This document shows positions 1 through 10,430 of a stretch of DNA of 64,000 nucleotides, in pieces. The notes beneath the pieces were generated by a model. The model searched no databases. It saw nothing but the letters and a program-made list of their open reading frames with translations, and was not told the DNA's origin. This DNA is from Schizosaccharomyces osmophilus (taxonomy: Eukaryota; Ascomycota; Schizosaccharomycetes; Schizosaccharomycetales; Schizosaccharomycetaceae). A program made the translations under genes and the position numbers. The stretch spans positions 1,143,501 to 1,207,500 of the forward strand of contig NC_079239.1 of assembly GCF_027921745.1 (NCBI RefSeq), in the 5' to 3' direction. Numbering within the stretch: the stretch's first letter is position 1; every line of letters starts with the position of its first letter.

Positions 1-666
1 GCAGCAATAACCGATGGATCCTGGATTTTGTGTAGATGCAATAAGTGTGCAACGGAAGGAAGCAAAGGGGTGTTTTGGGAAGAGGAAGAAGAAGAAGAAG
101 AACTAGGTTCCAATGATGGCTTCAAATTCGTGACTTTCTCGGGTGTGCTTGAAACCTCAGGAAGCTTGATTTTAGATAAATCATCTCCTTCCTCAGCAAG
201 AATACCAATTTCTTTACCGACGGCAATTTTAGTACCAGGATTGATTAATATTTTTGCTAGAATGCCATCGTCTTGTGCCTCAACGTCCATCGTAGCCTTG
301 TCTATTTGTAATAGTTAGTACTGGACATTGCCAATAAACTAAACATACCGGTTTCAACCTCTAAAATAGCATCGCCAGCCTTAAAAGTATCTCCTAATTT
401 TTGTAAGATTTCATGCATTACAAGTGTCATTTCAATTTTCATACCCTCTTTTAAAATCCATTTTGCAATGCTTCCCTCTTCCATCGTAGGTGACAACGCA
501 GGCATGCAAAAGTTATTTATAGCATTTGAGAAAGCTGTATTATGAAAAACTATTGTTGAGTCAGTATCACACTATTGTCTTACTCCTTCTTGAACATACA
601 TTTTCCATGACTACACTGCCACAAGACCTGCCTTTTAGGCAATTGAAAAAAGCAATGTCTTAGCAT
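1..666 (-). CDS. pdx1: Pyruvate dehydrogenase protein X (E3-binding protein), 3' part outside window
   Basis: N-terminal part of a lipoyl-domain protein of the mitochondrial pyruvate dehydrogenase complex, where protein X anchors E3 to the E2 core. I assemble four exons (666-600, 549-445, 393-349, 301-1) around three in-phase introns (599-550, 444-394, 348-302), two with GTATGT donors and the third with GTATGA; the 3'-most has a TACTAAC branch site. The first ~24 residues are a basic mitochondrial presequence ([13 protein letters not shown]...). The lipoyl domain begins at [11 protein letters not shown] and carries the lipoyl-lysine motif [11 protein letters not shown]. After a serine-rich linker comes the start of a subunit-binding domain, [14 protein letters not shown], which is more like Pdx1 than the E2 Lat1; that, and the neighbourhood shared with S. 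pombe, decides the name. The gene runs off the left edge, so the C-terminus is unseen. Confidence 0.85.
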
Positions 667-942
667 TATTGCTTTCCAAAATCAAATTTGATTCACGTAG
701 CAAGTGACCCTTTTATCTTTTGTGAAGGCTGTGGCTTGCTAGTTGCAAGTTGAATTATTCAAAAGAACTTAGGTGGAGGCGGTCGTCAATTAAAGTTTCT
801 TTGAAATGCGAATTAAAATAGCTATAAGTATATTTCATAAAATATATAAAAACCATGTAATAAATCCACTTTGAAAATTTTAATTGACTGATACTGTTTC
901 TGTATATGTCCTCGTTATAAGGTTTTTTAAGAAAAAAATATT

Positions 943-1016
943 TGGACAAGCCAGAACTCGAATCTGGGACCTCTTCCATGCTAAGGAAGCGTGATAACCA
1001 TCTACACCACATGCCC
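943..1016 (-). tRNA. tRNA-Ala (AGC)
   Basis: 74-nt cloverleaf with GGGCATG/CTTGTCC acceptor arms, anticodon loop TTAGCAT (AGC) and a TTCGAGT T-loop. A T-run follows the 3' end. It is identical in sequence to the tRNA-Ala copies at 15952 and 61548, although it sits alone between pdx1 and pgp1, about 12 kb from the centromeric array. Confidence 0.97.
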
Positions 1017-1534
1017 GCTTTTAATTGGGTATTTAATTAAATATATAAACTGTATTGCTTTTAGCAGTTATACTTATAATATATGAAATATGAATGTAAA
1101 AGCATATGCGCAAGTATACAAATATATAAGCATATTTGTAATGTATACTATATAGATCGTTATATACTATTTTAAGGGTATGTTCTAATATATTCCTCAT
1201 TAATTGATTTAGTAGGTTTCAGTGCACAAGTTTGGCAATGGGGGATGTCGATTTTGTGATGGACGCGCCTATTGACAACATGGGAATTAACGAATAATCG
1301 AAGTTTTCCTATTCATCGTTGTACATAGAGGTAAGAGGATTCGAAATGAACACTGTAAAAGAGCTTGAATTAACAATAGGAGGTTCTGTATATTGTTATT
1401 ATAATAATATAGTTTGCATTCAATTTAAATTTCTACATAATAAGAAAAAGTTTCGGAAAGGCTATCGGTAAACTACAATATATTTTACAGCGACATTCTT
1501 AGACATTTAATGGTAAATTCTGTTATTTTTGGAG
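1017..1534. other. Intergenic region between tRNA-Ala and pgp1
   Basis: AT-rich, with presumed promoter and leader of pgp1 at its right end. It contains a 19-codon ORF at 1238-1297 (+) beginning MGDVDFVMDAP, after a TTTCAG acceptor-like site; it could be a short terminal exon or upstream ORF, but nothing identifies it. Confidence 0.5.
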
Positions 1535-2817
1535 ATGTATCGGTGGTACAGACTTAGGAATCAGTTACATTGTGGATTCAACTACAAAAAAGTGATACCA
1601 CCATGTCGGAATATTACGTCCCTGGCGATTGAGACCTCCTGTGATGATACTTCGGTGGCCGTGTAAGCAACCATTTTATGAACTATGTGAAAACTTCGCT
1701 AACGGAAAAAGTGTCCAGAAATCTTCGAGTGAGTCTTTACCAAAAATTGTTTGCCTCAATACTCATCGAACACTTTCAAAAAATGAAAAATACGGGGGAA
1801 TACACCCATCAGTTGTCATTCAAGAACACCAAAAGAACTTGGCGAAAGTTGTTTACGAAACGATAAATCAGTCTCGATCACTAGGCGTCTCGAAATATGA
1901 CCTTATAGCTGTCACCCGTGGCCCTGGCATGATGGGACCTTTAGCTATCGGGTTAAATTTTGCCAAGGGTTTAGCTGTTGGCCTTGATAAACCCCTTTTG
2001 GCTGTACATCACATGGTAAGATATTAGCCAGGTGCTTCTCAATGAGACGCTAATTCATGATCATTAGCAAGCACATGCATTGACAGTGCAATTGGAGTCT
2101 CGAGTCTCATTCCCCTTTTTATCCATTTTAGTTTCTGGGGGCCATACTATTCTAATATTATCTAAGTCGGTAGTCGCTCATGAAATTTTGGCATCAACAA
2201 CCGACATAGCTATTGGTGATTATCTTGATAAATGCGCCAAGTATTTAGAAATTCCTTGGAATAATCAAATGCCAGCTGCAGCACTTGAAAAGTTTGCTGT
2301 TCCCACTTTAAACGATAAGAGTATCGACTGTAACCCACCGAATCCCATGAGTAGTGGAGATAAGGCACATAATCCTAATTTTTCCTTTTCTGGATTGGAA
2401 TCTTATGCTCGAAGGATCATCACGTCAAAGACATGGGCTACCTCAGAAAAGAAACTTCTGGCTTATAAGCTTCAGGAAGCTGCCTTTAAGCACATTTGCC
2501 AGAAGATGACAAAGGCTATTGAATCCCTTGATCTATCAAAAGTGCGTTTCTTAGTTTGTAGTGGAGGTGTTGCCAGAAACTCCCTTTTGAAGAAAATGCT
2601 GAAAGAGCAACTAATTTCACTTCATAAAAGAGAATTGGCTCCTGAAATGAAGCTTGTTTACCCTTCTTTGGAACTTTGTAGTGACAATGCCGCTATGATT
2701 GCTTACACGGGAATAAGAATGTTTGAAGAAGGATATAAATCCTCTCTTGAAGTGGAACCAATTAGAAAATGGCCTATAAATACAATAATGGACGTGGAAG
2801 GTTGGATGCATCAATAA
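1535..2817 (+). CDS. pgp1: Mitochondrial tRNA threonylcarbamoyladenosine synthase (Kae1/Qri7/TsaD family)
   Basis: Makes t6A at position 37 of ANN-decoding mitochondrial tRNAs, using threonylcarbamoyl-AMP. The start at 1535 gives a basic, mitochondrial-type N-terminus (MYRWYRLRNQ) leading straight into the family signature LAIETSCDDTSVAV. Later signatures are KYGGIHPS, TRGPGMMGPL, the metal-binding AVHHMQAHA, SILVSGGHT, and a C-terminal SGGVARN...SDNAAMIA. Intron 2 is clear (2016-2067, GTAAGA...CTAAT...TAG) and restores HHM|QAHA. Intron 1 starts at 1661 or 1663, with CTAAC at 1699-1703; it ends at 1718 or 1729. Donor 1661 with 1718, or 1663 with 1729, both keep frame, so a few residues are uncertain. 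Length is about 390 residues, normal for the mitochondrial branch. The name rests on family plus synteny with S. pombe. Confidence 0.9.
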
Positions 2818-2949
2818 TTACAAATTATAATAAAACAAAACCTAAAAGAAAGGGTTAAATAGCGTCGTAAGATAAAAAATAAGACGAAATGCAATAAATA
2901 TCACTTTTATTAAATTATAACTTGCACCTTGACTCGTGAGTGAACGTAA

Positions 2950-5154
2950 TTATTGTATCGTGTTTCGTTTTGTGAGCATTCCTTTGACTAACTTCTCTAT
3001 AAAAAACCCGAGTATTGGCAGCAGCGAAGTGTTTGCAGCGATGTATTGAAATTGTTCAAGAGATATCTGAACCTCTTTTTGATTTTGTTTACGTTTATTA
3101 AAGCAAGAGCGCAAAAAATCACTTATCACTGTTAGTCTTTCATCATCCTCGTGGTTTCCTTCATAACAGCAAATAAGAATTAATGATTCTGATAGTTCAA
3201 CGATTTGGTCCGTTTGTAATTTTTTTTCTTCATTAAAATCGTATAACTGAAAACAGAATACTTCTGGAGCCTCTTTGGCTAGTACATTCATCGTTTCAAT
3301 GCCAATAATTAGTTTCTCAAACGTTAACGGAACGTTAAGATCTGAAGTCCTATTTAGCCAATTATATAACCTCTTAAATAATTTTCTTTCACTTTTTTGA
3401 TAATGAGCGGCCTTTTCTAAAAAAATCTGCCGTGGAATTGACTTTTTTATGAGTTTCTCAAAGCCATTATAATTTATTTTCTGCTCCATTATGCGGCTGT
3501 GACATAAATGGTCTTCACCGATGCCATCAATAAAAGCATCGTAAAGACTTTCCAAACTTATGTTTGATAATTTAGTATGCTGATACAGACCGCGAAGGTG
3601 CGAACGCTTAGTAAAGAGCTTTAAAGAAGTGAGAACCGTTTCTCTAAACTCCGTTCTTTTCGCTAATATATAACCATTGGTGATGAAATCAAAGTATTCA
3701 AAGGCAATGGCCTGGAGTTGTGAAAATGTAGATGAAATTGGTTTGTTAGTAGTACTTCCATTACATGTCGTCGTTGAAGATTCAGTGTTGATTTTAGCAA
3801 AGCAATCTTGGAAAACATTCACTACAGAAGCATCGTCAACGGCATTCAAAATCCCGTGAGCATTAATTTTAAATAGAGCGAGGGCTATTTGAAATAACAC
3901 GTTAGGTCCGTTTGTTATGAAATAATCGAGGATTTGCATAGCGTAATCTAGTCGGAAATCCTTGATAAAAAGTGAAAAAAACCAATTTATTGTAATAAGT
4001 CTCAAGTCCATCTTCATCTCAAATATTTTTTGATAAAGATGAGGAAGTGTCTGTTGTAGGGTGTACTCAAAAACAGTAAGATCAAGTAAAAGACCGTGAA
4101 TTAATTTGCCATAATACCCAGGGACGTAAAGTTCAGATATCTGAGAGAACAAGAAATAAGCCTGTTCTTCAGTACAATAGATCAATAAGGCTGCAACAAC
4201 GATATTTATTGCCTGGCAATAGCCCATATCAGTTTTTACTCCAGAATAAAATCTCAAGACTCTTCTCAAGGCATCTATACCTGTTTTCGATTGATAAGCT
4301 GGATAGGACGGTAAACTTCTTGACAAATCTCTTTCAATTTCATCTCCATACTCACAAGTTTCTGTTAGTACTCTATTAACATTATCGTTATAAAAGCTTT
4401 TTGATTTCCAACGCCAATACAAGCTTCCAGAGCATGTTTCCCATACGTCTGCTCTCAAATTATCTGGAATGCCATTCTGCAATAGCGTAAAGAAAAAAGG
4501 GGTTTGCACAAAGTTAAAATTGGCTCCGCTTTTTAGAAAATACTTTCTCCATCGATCGAGTTGTTCCTTTTCATGTATATCTGAATGAAACTTCGGGTTT
4601 ATTAATTTCGAGGGAAATCCAAAGAGTGCTCCCAATCCTGTCGAAAAATTAAGTCGATGATATAACGTTGCTTGATTTTCGTTATTACTTTTCTTGAGTA
4701 TTCCAGAATGAAGAAGCTTTTCTGATGCTAAAGTATGTAGGAATTCTTTAACATCGCCAGCCTCAGGTGAAGTCACTCGTAATTGTCGTAGTAATCGATC
4801 ACAAAAAAGTTCAGACTGTTGACGTGTACCCTTTATAGTAAGATGTATAATTTGGTTTTGAAGGGTTATTAAATCGAATACAAACACATCGGTGTCTGAT
4901 GCTGTCCGTTCTACTTGCCTGATAGTAGAGAGAGGAAACGTAAATCGAGTCTTTAAATCCAAACTATGAAAGCAAAGGAAAGAGGTACTAATGTAAATGC
5001 TTCCAAAAATTAGAAAATCATTATATTTAATTTCACAAGATGAGCCAACGATAATTTCTTCTTGCTTCGTCAAGCGAAAGAAAACAGCTGGTGGTAGTAG
5101 TCCTTCATAAGCTTCGTAGTTATTTTCTGGAAAAACATGCTTCAATAAATTCAT
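2950..5154 (-). CDS. gyp2: GRAM-TBC Rab GTPase-activating protein
   Basis: Single uninterrupted ORF of 734 residues. The first ~110 residues form a GRAM-like membrane-binding domain (EIIVGSSCEIKYNDFLIFG). A TBC domain starts near residue 225 (QNGIPDNLRADVWE). Both catalytic fingers are present: the arginine finger as IERDLSRSLP (IxxDxxR) and the glutamine finger as YCQAIN. The C-terminal ~230 residues are helical and charged, as in Gyp2/Mdr1 and TBC1D8/9-like proteins. The protein is expected to switch off a Rab of the secretory or endocytic pathway; which Rab cannot be read from sequence. It is convergent with pgp1, with about 130 bp between the two stop codons. The symbol comes from family and S. 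pombe gene order. Start M at 5154 is the first in frame and precedes the GRAM domain suitably. Confidence 0.88.
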   Translation of the reverse strand: MNLLKHVFPENNYEAYEGLLPPAVFFRLTKQEEIIVGSSCEIKYNDFLIFGSIYISTSFLCFHSLDLKTRFTFPLSTIRQVERTASDTDVFVFDLITLQNQIIHLTIKGTRQQSELFCDRLLRQLRVTSPEAGDVKEFLHTLASEKLLHSGILKKSNNENQATLYHRLNFSTGLGALFGFPSKLINPKFHSDIHEKEQLDRWRKYFLKSGANFNFVQTPFFFTLLQNGIPDNLRADVWETCSGSLYWRWKSKSFYNDNVNRVLTETCEYGDEIERDLSRSLPSYPAYQSKTGIDALRRVLRFYSGVKTDMGYCQAINIVVAALLIYCTEEQAYFLFSQISELYVPGYYGKLIHGLLLDLTVFEYTLQQTLPHLYQKIFEMKMDLRLITINWFFSLFIKDFRLDYAMQILDYFITNGPNVLFQIALALFKINAHGILNAVDDASVVNVFQDCFAKINTESSTTTCNGSTTNKPISSTFSQLQAIAFEYFDFITNGYILAKRTEFRETVLTSLKLFTKRSHLRGLYQHTKLSNISLESLYDAFIDGIGEDHLCHSRIMEQKINYNGFEKLIKKSIPRQIFLEKAAHYQKSERKLFKRLYNWLNRTSDLNVPLTFEKLIIGIETMNVLAKEAPEVFCFQLYDFNEEKKLQTDQIVELSESLILICCYEGNHEDDERLTVISDFLRSCFNKRKQNQKEVQISLEQFQYIAANTSLLPILGFFIEKLVKGMLTKRNTIQ

Positions 5155-5465
5155 TGATTAATCATTCTGAACCTTTTACCAATAAAAGGCTCCAGAAACT
5201 TTTCTCTCGATTTTACGGCTTAAGTTGTTGTCAAAAGCCAGTTTGAATGAGGTCTTGTCGTCGGGTAACAAAGTCCATCACATCTAGACTCAGTTTATTT
5301 ACATTGCTCTTTATTGCTATATTAAAATTTAATTACGAACTTATAGGTTAGTCCAATTATGTTTAGTAAACAATTGTTATTAAAACATTAGTTACATTAT
5401 TTATAGAAAAAGCATAATACTCAGTAACTCATAGCATATTATCAACAGAAGTCATTTGAGCCTGT
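5155..5465. other. Intergenic, gyp2 promoter and gid1-like 3' end
   Basis: About 310 bp of AT-rich sequence that should hold the gyp2 promoter and the terminator of the next gene. No further ORF or RNA gene is visible. Confidence 0.5.
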
Positions 5466-7049
5466 TCATGGTAAAATGAAATCTTTTTGAACATTAATAA
5501 GAGTATTCTGTAAAGACTTTTGTTGGCAAAGTAAATCATTAAAAGCAATCGTATGCTGAAGAAATTGTTCCAGATGGCTTTCAGGAGGAGAACCGCTAAA
5601 TTCTAAGATTGTTAGTAAACAACAACTCAGTAGAAGATTAAATACTTACTTAGGAGTAATCCGTTAATGCGGCTGGCTATGTACTTCTGAAAGTCATTCT
5701 CTAAGAAGAAAGATAAGGGACTAGAAGATGGATCATAATACGCAAGAAGTCCCATACTTAACTTAATCATTTTCTTTAGATCTTGACTTTCAGCTTTTTC
5801 ATAATCATTAAAAAATTGTTGCGAATAATTCATGACTGGATCTAAAATCTTCATCTCTTCTTGCTCCGAAATAACACCAGAGAAAGAGGCTGAGTATGAG
5901 CGGACTTGTTGCATATTTCGTATTAATTGAAGAAATTGGAGAAACCGAAGAGAAAGAGATAGGTCCTGGCAATCCTGAATTGCTTGGGGATATTTTACAG
6001 TAATTTCTTGTACAGCAGAGGCCAAATCTCCATTGCACAATAACTGGTTAATCACTATAAAGGTTAGAAATAGTTTGGAAGGAAAGCACGTACTTTTTCT
6101 GACGTTTACGCCTGAATGTATCACCTTTTCGGGACAGAACTCTTGTGCCGTTTCTACATAGCCATGGTTTATGAGAAATGACGAGATAAGGTCTTTTAGT
6201 AAACTTTTCCGTTCATTCTGTTCATCAGCTGAGACAAACTTCAAAGATTTATTCAGTAATTTTTCTTTTTCTTCTTGAACGGCATGATCAATCTCATAAA
6301 GAAATGATGTTTGACCAAAGTTTGCCCTAATGTGCTCACCTTGGCTTTTCAGCCCTACCGTCGGGTACAAGGAATCGCTCACGTTTGTAAATGCTACCCC
6401 TAAATATGCTCCATTTTTTGTATAAAATATCGTTTTGTTAATAAGATTCAACCCACATCCCACGACATCGCCAGTTTGAAATTGTGGTCCATATCGTTCT
6501 CCGGTTTTCGATCCATGGTAGATTTCACCATTGTGTCCATGATAACCCCAGCTTTCTGAAGTGTTTCCTGGTAAACGCCCTGTTTGTGTATTCTTCTTAC
6601 AGAACCCGACACATATTCTACCTTCTTTACCACAAGACAATACTTGGACTTCATAGTAATAGACAGAACAGTTGTTTGGTACAGGAAAATCTGATCGGGT
6701 TAAAGCCGCATCATGTTCGCTTCCACTATCTGGGCCTTATAATGAATATTAGAAACTATTGTACCAAATATGCCGGTAACTTACCGAAAAAAGAAGCCTC
6801 CAGATTGCTTTGCATGACCTCTATAAAATCAGATTTTTCTCTCGTGCTCCATGTTTGAGGTAAAGGATTGGCATTCTTAGCTGTATAATCGACGCTTGGT
6901 GATTCGGTATCTTTCAAATATTGTTCCCATCGTAGCCATTGAGGCTCTTTGGTCAGCAATTTCTCACCGTAATTTGTTCCATGAATATACTCAGGTAATT
7001 CTCTATAGGAGGTCAGCGTTCTTTTTGAGTTTCCCAATGATTTTGTCAT
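5466..7049 (-). CDS. Vid30/Gid1 (RanBPM-like) subunit of the GID/CTLH ubiquitin ligase
   Basis: Four exons (7049-6785, 6735-6094, 6054-5650, 5602-5466) joined across three in-phase introns of 49, 39 and 47 bp give 482 residues. Order of domains: an N-terminal segment with EPQWLRWEQYL, a SPRY domain (SVYYYEVQVL, ICVGFCKK, GSKTGERYGPQFQTGDVVGCG, YPTVGLKSQGEHIRANFG), a LisH motif (LLKDLISSFLINHGYVETAQ), a CTLH region (AVQEITVKYP) and a CRA domain (LRFLQFLQLI, MGLLAYYDP, FSGSPPESHLEQFLQHTIA). This is the architecture of yeast Vid30/Gid1 and human RANBP9/10, scaffold of the E3 ligase that degrades gluconeogenic enzymes. The S. pombe neighbour of gyp2 is annotated, from memory, as a Ran GTPase-binding protein. 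It lies in the same direction as gyp2 and ubc11. Without exon joining, the CRA end would be missed. Confidence 0.88.
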
Positions 7050-7695
7050 GATGGTTGTTCCTAAGATGCATGCGTAAGTAAGGAATATGTAGATGACTGA
7101 AGGTTATAACACGATTGACAATACAGGTAGCAAAACGACCAAATTTTTTCCAAAAACAGCTGTTTGGTAGTTATATTAAGGATTTAAGTTAAGTGGTCGT
7201 TTTTATGTGTTCGGTTTTCTATTGATTTGCTCAGTGCTAATGTGGTTTTCACTAACGGCGGTAAGATGAGGTAGTACACTATGTAATAAAAAACTAGCCC
7301 TTCATACTATGCTATTACATTAATCTTCTTTAGTATATATTATAGCAATGCATTCTTTCAAAATATCACCGTCTAATAGCACTCACTCCTGAGTACAAGT
7401 GAACTACCTGATAACACTAGATCAAGATATCCTGTACTTCAACTAACAACTCGTACATACAGCAATTAGTTAGGACAACAGATATGAGCTATAGATATCG
7501 CTAAAGGCTTTTTATGATTTGAAACCATTACAAAGCAACGTATTTTAAAGAAAGGCTCAGTTTTACAATCAAAAGGAACCGAATTGTTTTGAAAAAAGCA
7601 TTTAAGTTTTGCATAATGAAACATTGGATTTCTCCATAAGACATGTAAAACTTGAAGCAGTGGATAAAACTCATTAATTCCTCGTTTATAAGAAA
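7050..7695. other. Intergenic between gid1-like and ubc11
   Basis: About 650 bp, AT-rich, with no ORF I would defend. It must contain the gid1-like promoter and the 3' end of ubc11. Confidence 0.45.
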
Positions 7696-8437
7696 TTATA
7701 TTTCGTCAATTTCCTTGTAGCGTTGCATTAAAAGACGTTTGTATTCAACGGCATCTTTACTCCATAGCTCTGCGGCTCTAATGATAAATGGTTAGCACTC
7801 TTGTAATTAATAGAATAAACATACTGAGCATTCAGAGGCGAAGCGTTGTTAGGTTCTCCAAGAAGGCTTTGAAGGGATAATAGAATGGTTTGAACGTTGT
7901 AAACAGCCGACCACTTGTCTTTCAAAATATCCAAGCAAATATTTCCGCTCATATCAACATTAGGATGCCACATAGGAGAAGTAAAAACGATCGTCGGGGC
8001 TGAGTAAGGATAGTTGGCAGGAAAGGTCATGGATATTTTGAATTTTAATCCTTCATAGTACTGAGAATGAATTAGCAAGACATTAAAGGATAGTTTGGGT
8101 AAACTATTAACATACGGTGTCAACTGGACCTGTAATAGTGCCCGCCCAATGTAATAGGTTTGAATCAGAGTCAGGAAACGCACTAATCCCTGGGGTATTC
8201 GACATCTTCAATATTTAGTTAGATATATGGTCTAAATAAATCTTCTTTCATACCATTAAACTCATTAGTTCACTTCGTAGCCTGTATTCAGGAAGTTAAT
8301 AAAACTAAGATATCGAATTAAGAAAACAAAGCTTACCTTTTTGTAACGCTATGCCCATCAGTAGACATATTTGACGAGGAAGTATTTTTTGTATTTGAAG
8401 CCATATTAGGGCTCTGATTTTGCATTTCTGAATCCAT
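7696..8437 (-). CDS. ubc11: E2 ubiquitin-conjugating enzyme of the anaphase-promoting complex (UBE2C/UbcH10 family)
   Basis: Five exons (8437-8337, 8281-8254, 8205-8116, 8060-7825, 7777-7696) and four introns of 55, 48, 55 and 47 bp. Joined, they give 178 residues with no frame conflict. A serine/asparagine-rich N-terminal extension of ~33 residues is followed by [30 protein letters not shown], the HPN motif and the active-site cysteine in [15 protein letters not shown], then [23 protein letters not shown] and a C-terminal [15 protein letters not shown]. This pattern is specific for the UBE2C group, which charges the APC/C to start cyclin and securin destruction. S. pombe Ubc11 has nearly the same length. 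An unspliced reading loses both the N-terminus and the AAELW end. Confidence 0.92.
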
Positions 8438-8696
8438 ATTCCTTGTTGGATGGTTGACTTTAGTGGTTGTGCGCTAGTCTTGGTAAAGGTTAAATAACAA
8501 CAGTAAACAATATGCCGACTATATAGTAGACAACAAATAAAGTCGGTGACAAAGTTGAACTTAATATTCTTACTTAAAGAAAAGAAAACGATGTTAAATT
8601 ATTGATTTTGTTCCTCATAGGAAATAAAGAGACTCGTATAACCAGACCTATTGCTGTTAAAAAAGTAAAGTATCTAAGAAGTATTTTAAAGATACT

Positions 8697-10430
8697 ATGA
8701 CAAAGAGTATAGAAAACTTCCCATGCCATATTGGTAAAGAGATTGGAACTGGCGCTTTCGCATCGTATGTTTCGCTGGTTCGATAGTGGCTAATTGCTTT
8801 ATAGTGTTCGACTTTGCTATGATGAGAATGCAAAAATTTACGCCGTAAAGTTTATTAATAAAAAGTTTGCAACAAAATGTATGGGCTCCAGTGTCTGGGC
8901 ACGTAGGATTGCTAGTGAAGTCCAGCTGCATCGTCTATGCAATGGACATAAAAACATAATTCACTTCTATGACACAGCAGAGAACTTACATTGGCGTTGG
9001 GTTACTCTTGAATTTGCTCAGGGCGGAGATTTATTTGACAAAATTGGTAAGAATCATTGAAATGACTAAAGTAAAGTTTGTCCTAACGCAAATGCAGAGC
9101 CTGACGTTGGGGTTGATGAAGATGTCGCGCAGTTCTATTTTGCTCAATTAATGGAAGGAATATCTTTCATGCACTCAAAAGGTGTTGCTCACAGAGATTT
9201 AAAGCCTGAGAACATTTTGCTGGATTACAATGGCAATTTGAAATTATCAGACTTCGGTTTTGCATCTCTCTATGCTTATAAGGGTAAAAGTAGACTTTTA
9301 AATAGCCCAGTAGGAAGTCCCCCGTACGCTGCACCAGAGATTACAGGGCAATACGATGGTGCCAAGGTAGATATATGGTCTTGTGGAATAATACTCTTCG
9401 CTCTTTTGTCTGGAAATACCCCATGGGATGAGGCTATCAGCAATACGGGAGATTATTTAATCTATAGAAAGCAAGGTGAACGACCGTCTTCTTATCCATG
9501 GAATCGCTTGTCGCCAGGCGCATATTGTACGTTTTAAAATACTAGGTAACCTGCTAACGTGATAGCTGTTATCACTGGAATGCTACGTACTGATCCTTCT
9601 AAAAGGTTCCCAACAAAACGTATTTTACAGCATCCATGGCTTACTTCTAATATTTCATTCCGTACTGATAATGGAAACTGTTCTGACCCTGTTGCTCTCG
9701 CTTCGAGGCTAATGTTGAAGTTGCATATTGATTTGGATAAGCCTCGTTCATCACTTACAGATAGTGCTTCGTACGTTGTAGTATTTTGTATATTGTTGCT
9801 AACTTCTGACAGATATGGAACTATTTCCATGACACAACCAACAACAAAAGTGTCAGATTCTGACATTCATGACCATACAGCTATATATGGTCATCTTTCC
9901 CAACCAGTTCAGGTGAATGAAGAGGTTGATGCTTCGGAACTGATGGAAAAGGATCCTTCGTTGAGTCAGTTCTGCAACACGAACGGTTTTATCGAACGAC
10001 TCGTAAGTTGAATTATAGTAATGTTATCTAACTGAGATAGGCCGGAAAAGCTACCAACTTTTACGAAATTTGTCCTCCGGAACGGTTAACAAGGTTTTAC
10101 TCAAAGGCTTCTAAGCAGTATATAATTGATCGGCTTTATGACGCTTTACGTTTGTTAGCGGTTTCTTTAACAACTAAGCATACAATCGGACAGAGTATGC
10201 TTTATGTTAAGCTGCATGATAAGAGAAAATGTCTGTTACAGGGTGAAATAGCATTGAAGACGCTAGGTCATAATTTGGAATTAGTGAATTTCATAAAAAG
10301 CAGTGGAGATCCACTAGAATGGAGAACATTTTTTAAGGTAAAAGAATTTTTGATTTACTTGGCTAACTTAAAACAGAATGTTGTAAGTTCACTTGGAAAA
10401 CCTATTGTTCTGACTGACATTACTTCTTGA
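8697..10430 (+). CDS. chk1: Checkpoint kinase Chk1
   Basis: Serine/threonine kinase that holds cells in G2 after DNA damage. Seven exons (8697-8764, 8805-9046, 9098-9526, 9566-9770, 9813-10002, 10041-10337, 10377-10430) separated by six introns of 38-51 bp give 494 residues, against 496 in S. pombe. Visible landmarks: glycine-rich loop IGTGAFASV, VAIK-type lysine in YAVKFINKK, HRDLKPENILL, DFG, PYAAPE, and SPGAYSVITGML after intron 3. In the regulatory tail, EKDPSLSQF keeps the SQ site that Rad3/ATR phosphorylates in S. pombe (Ser345). The C-terminal autoinhibitory part has FYEICPPERLTRFYS and LHDKRKCLLQG, both nearly identical to S. pombe. It is the last recognised gene before the centromere, about 2.4 kb from the first array tRNA. 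Confidence 0.97.

Noticed and set aside
28-318. 96-codon plus-strand ORF at the left edge
   Set aside because: Antisense shadow of the pdx1 exon; its acidic run is the complement of the serine-rich linker.
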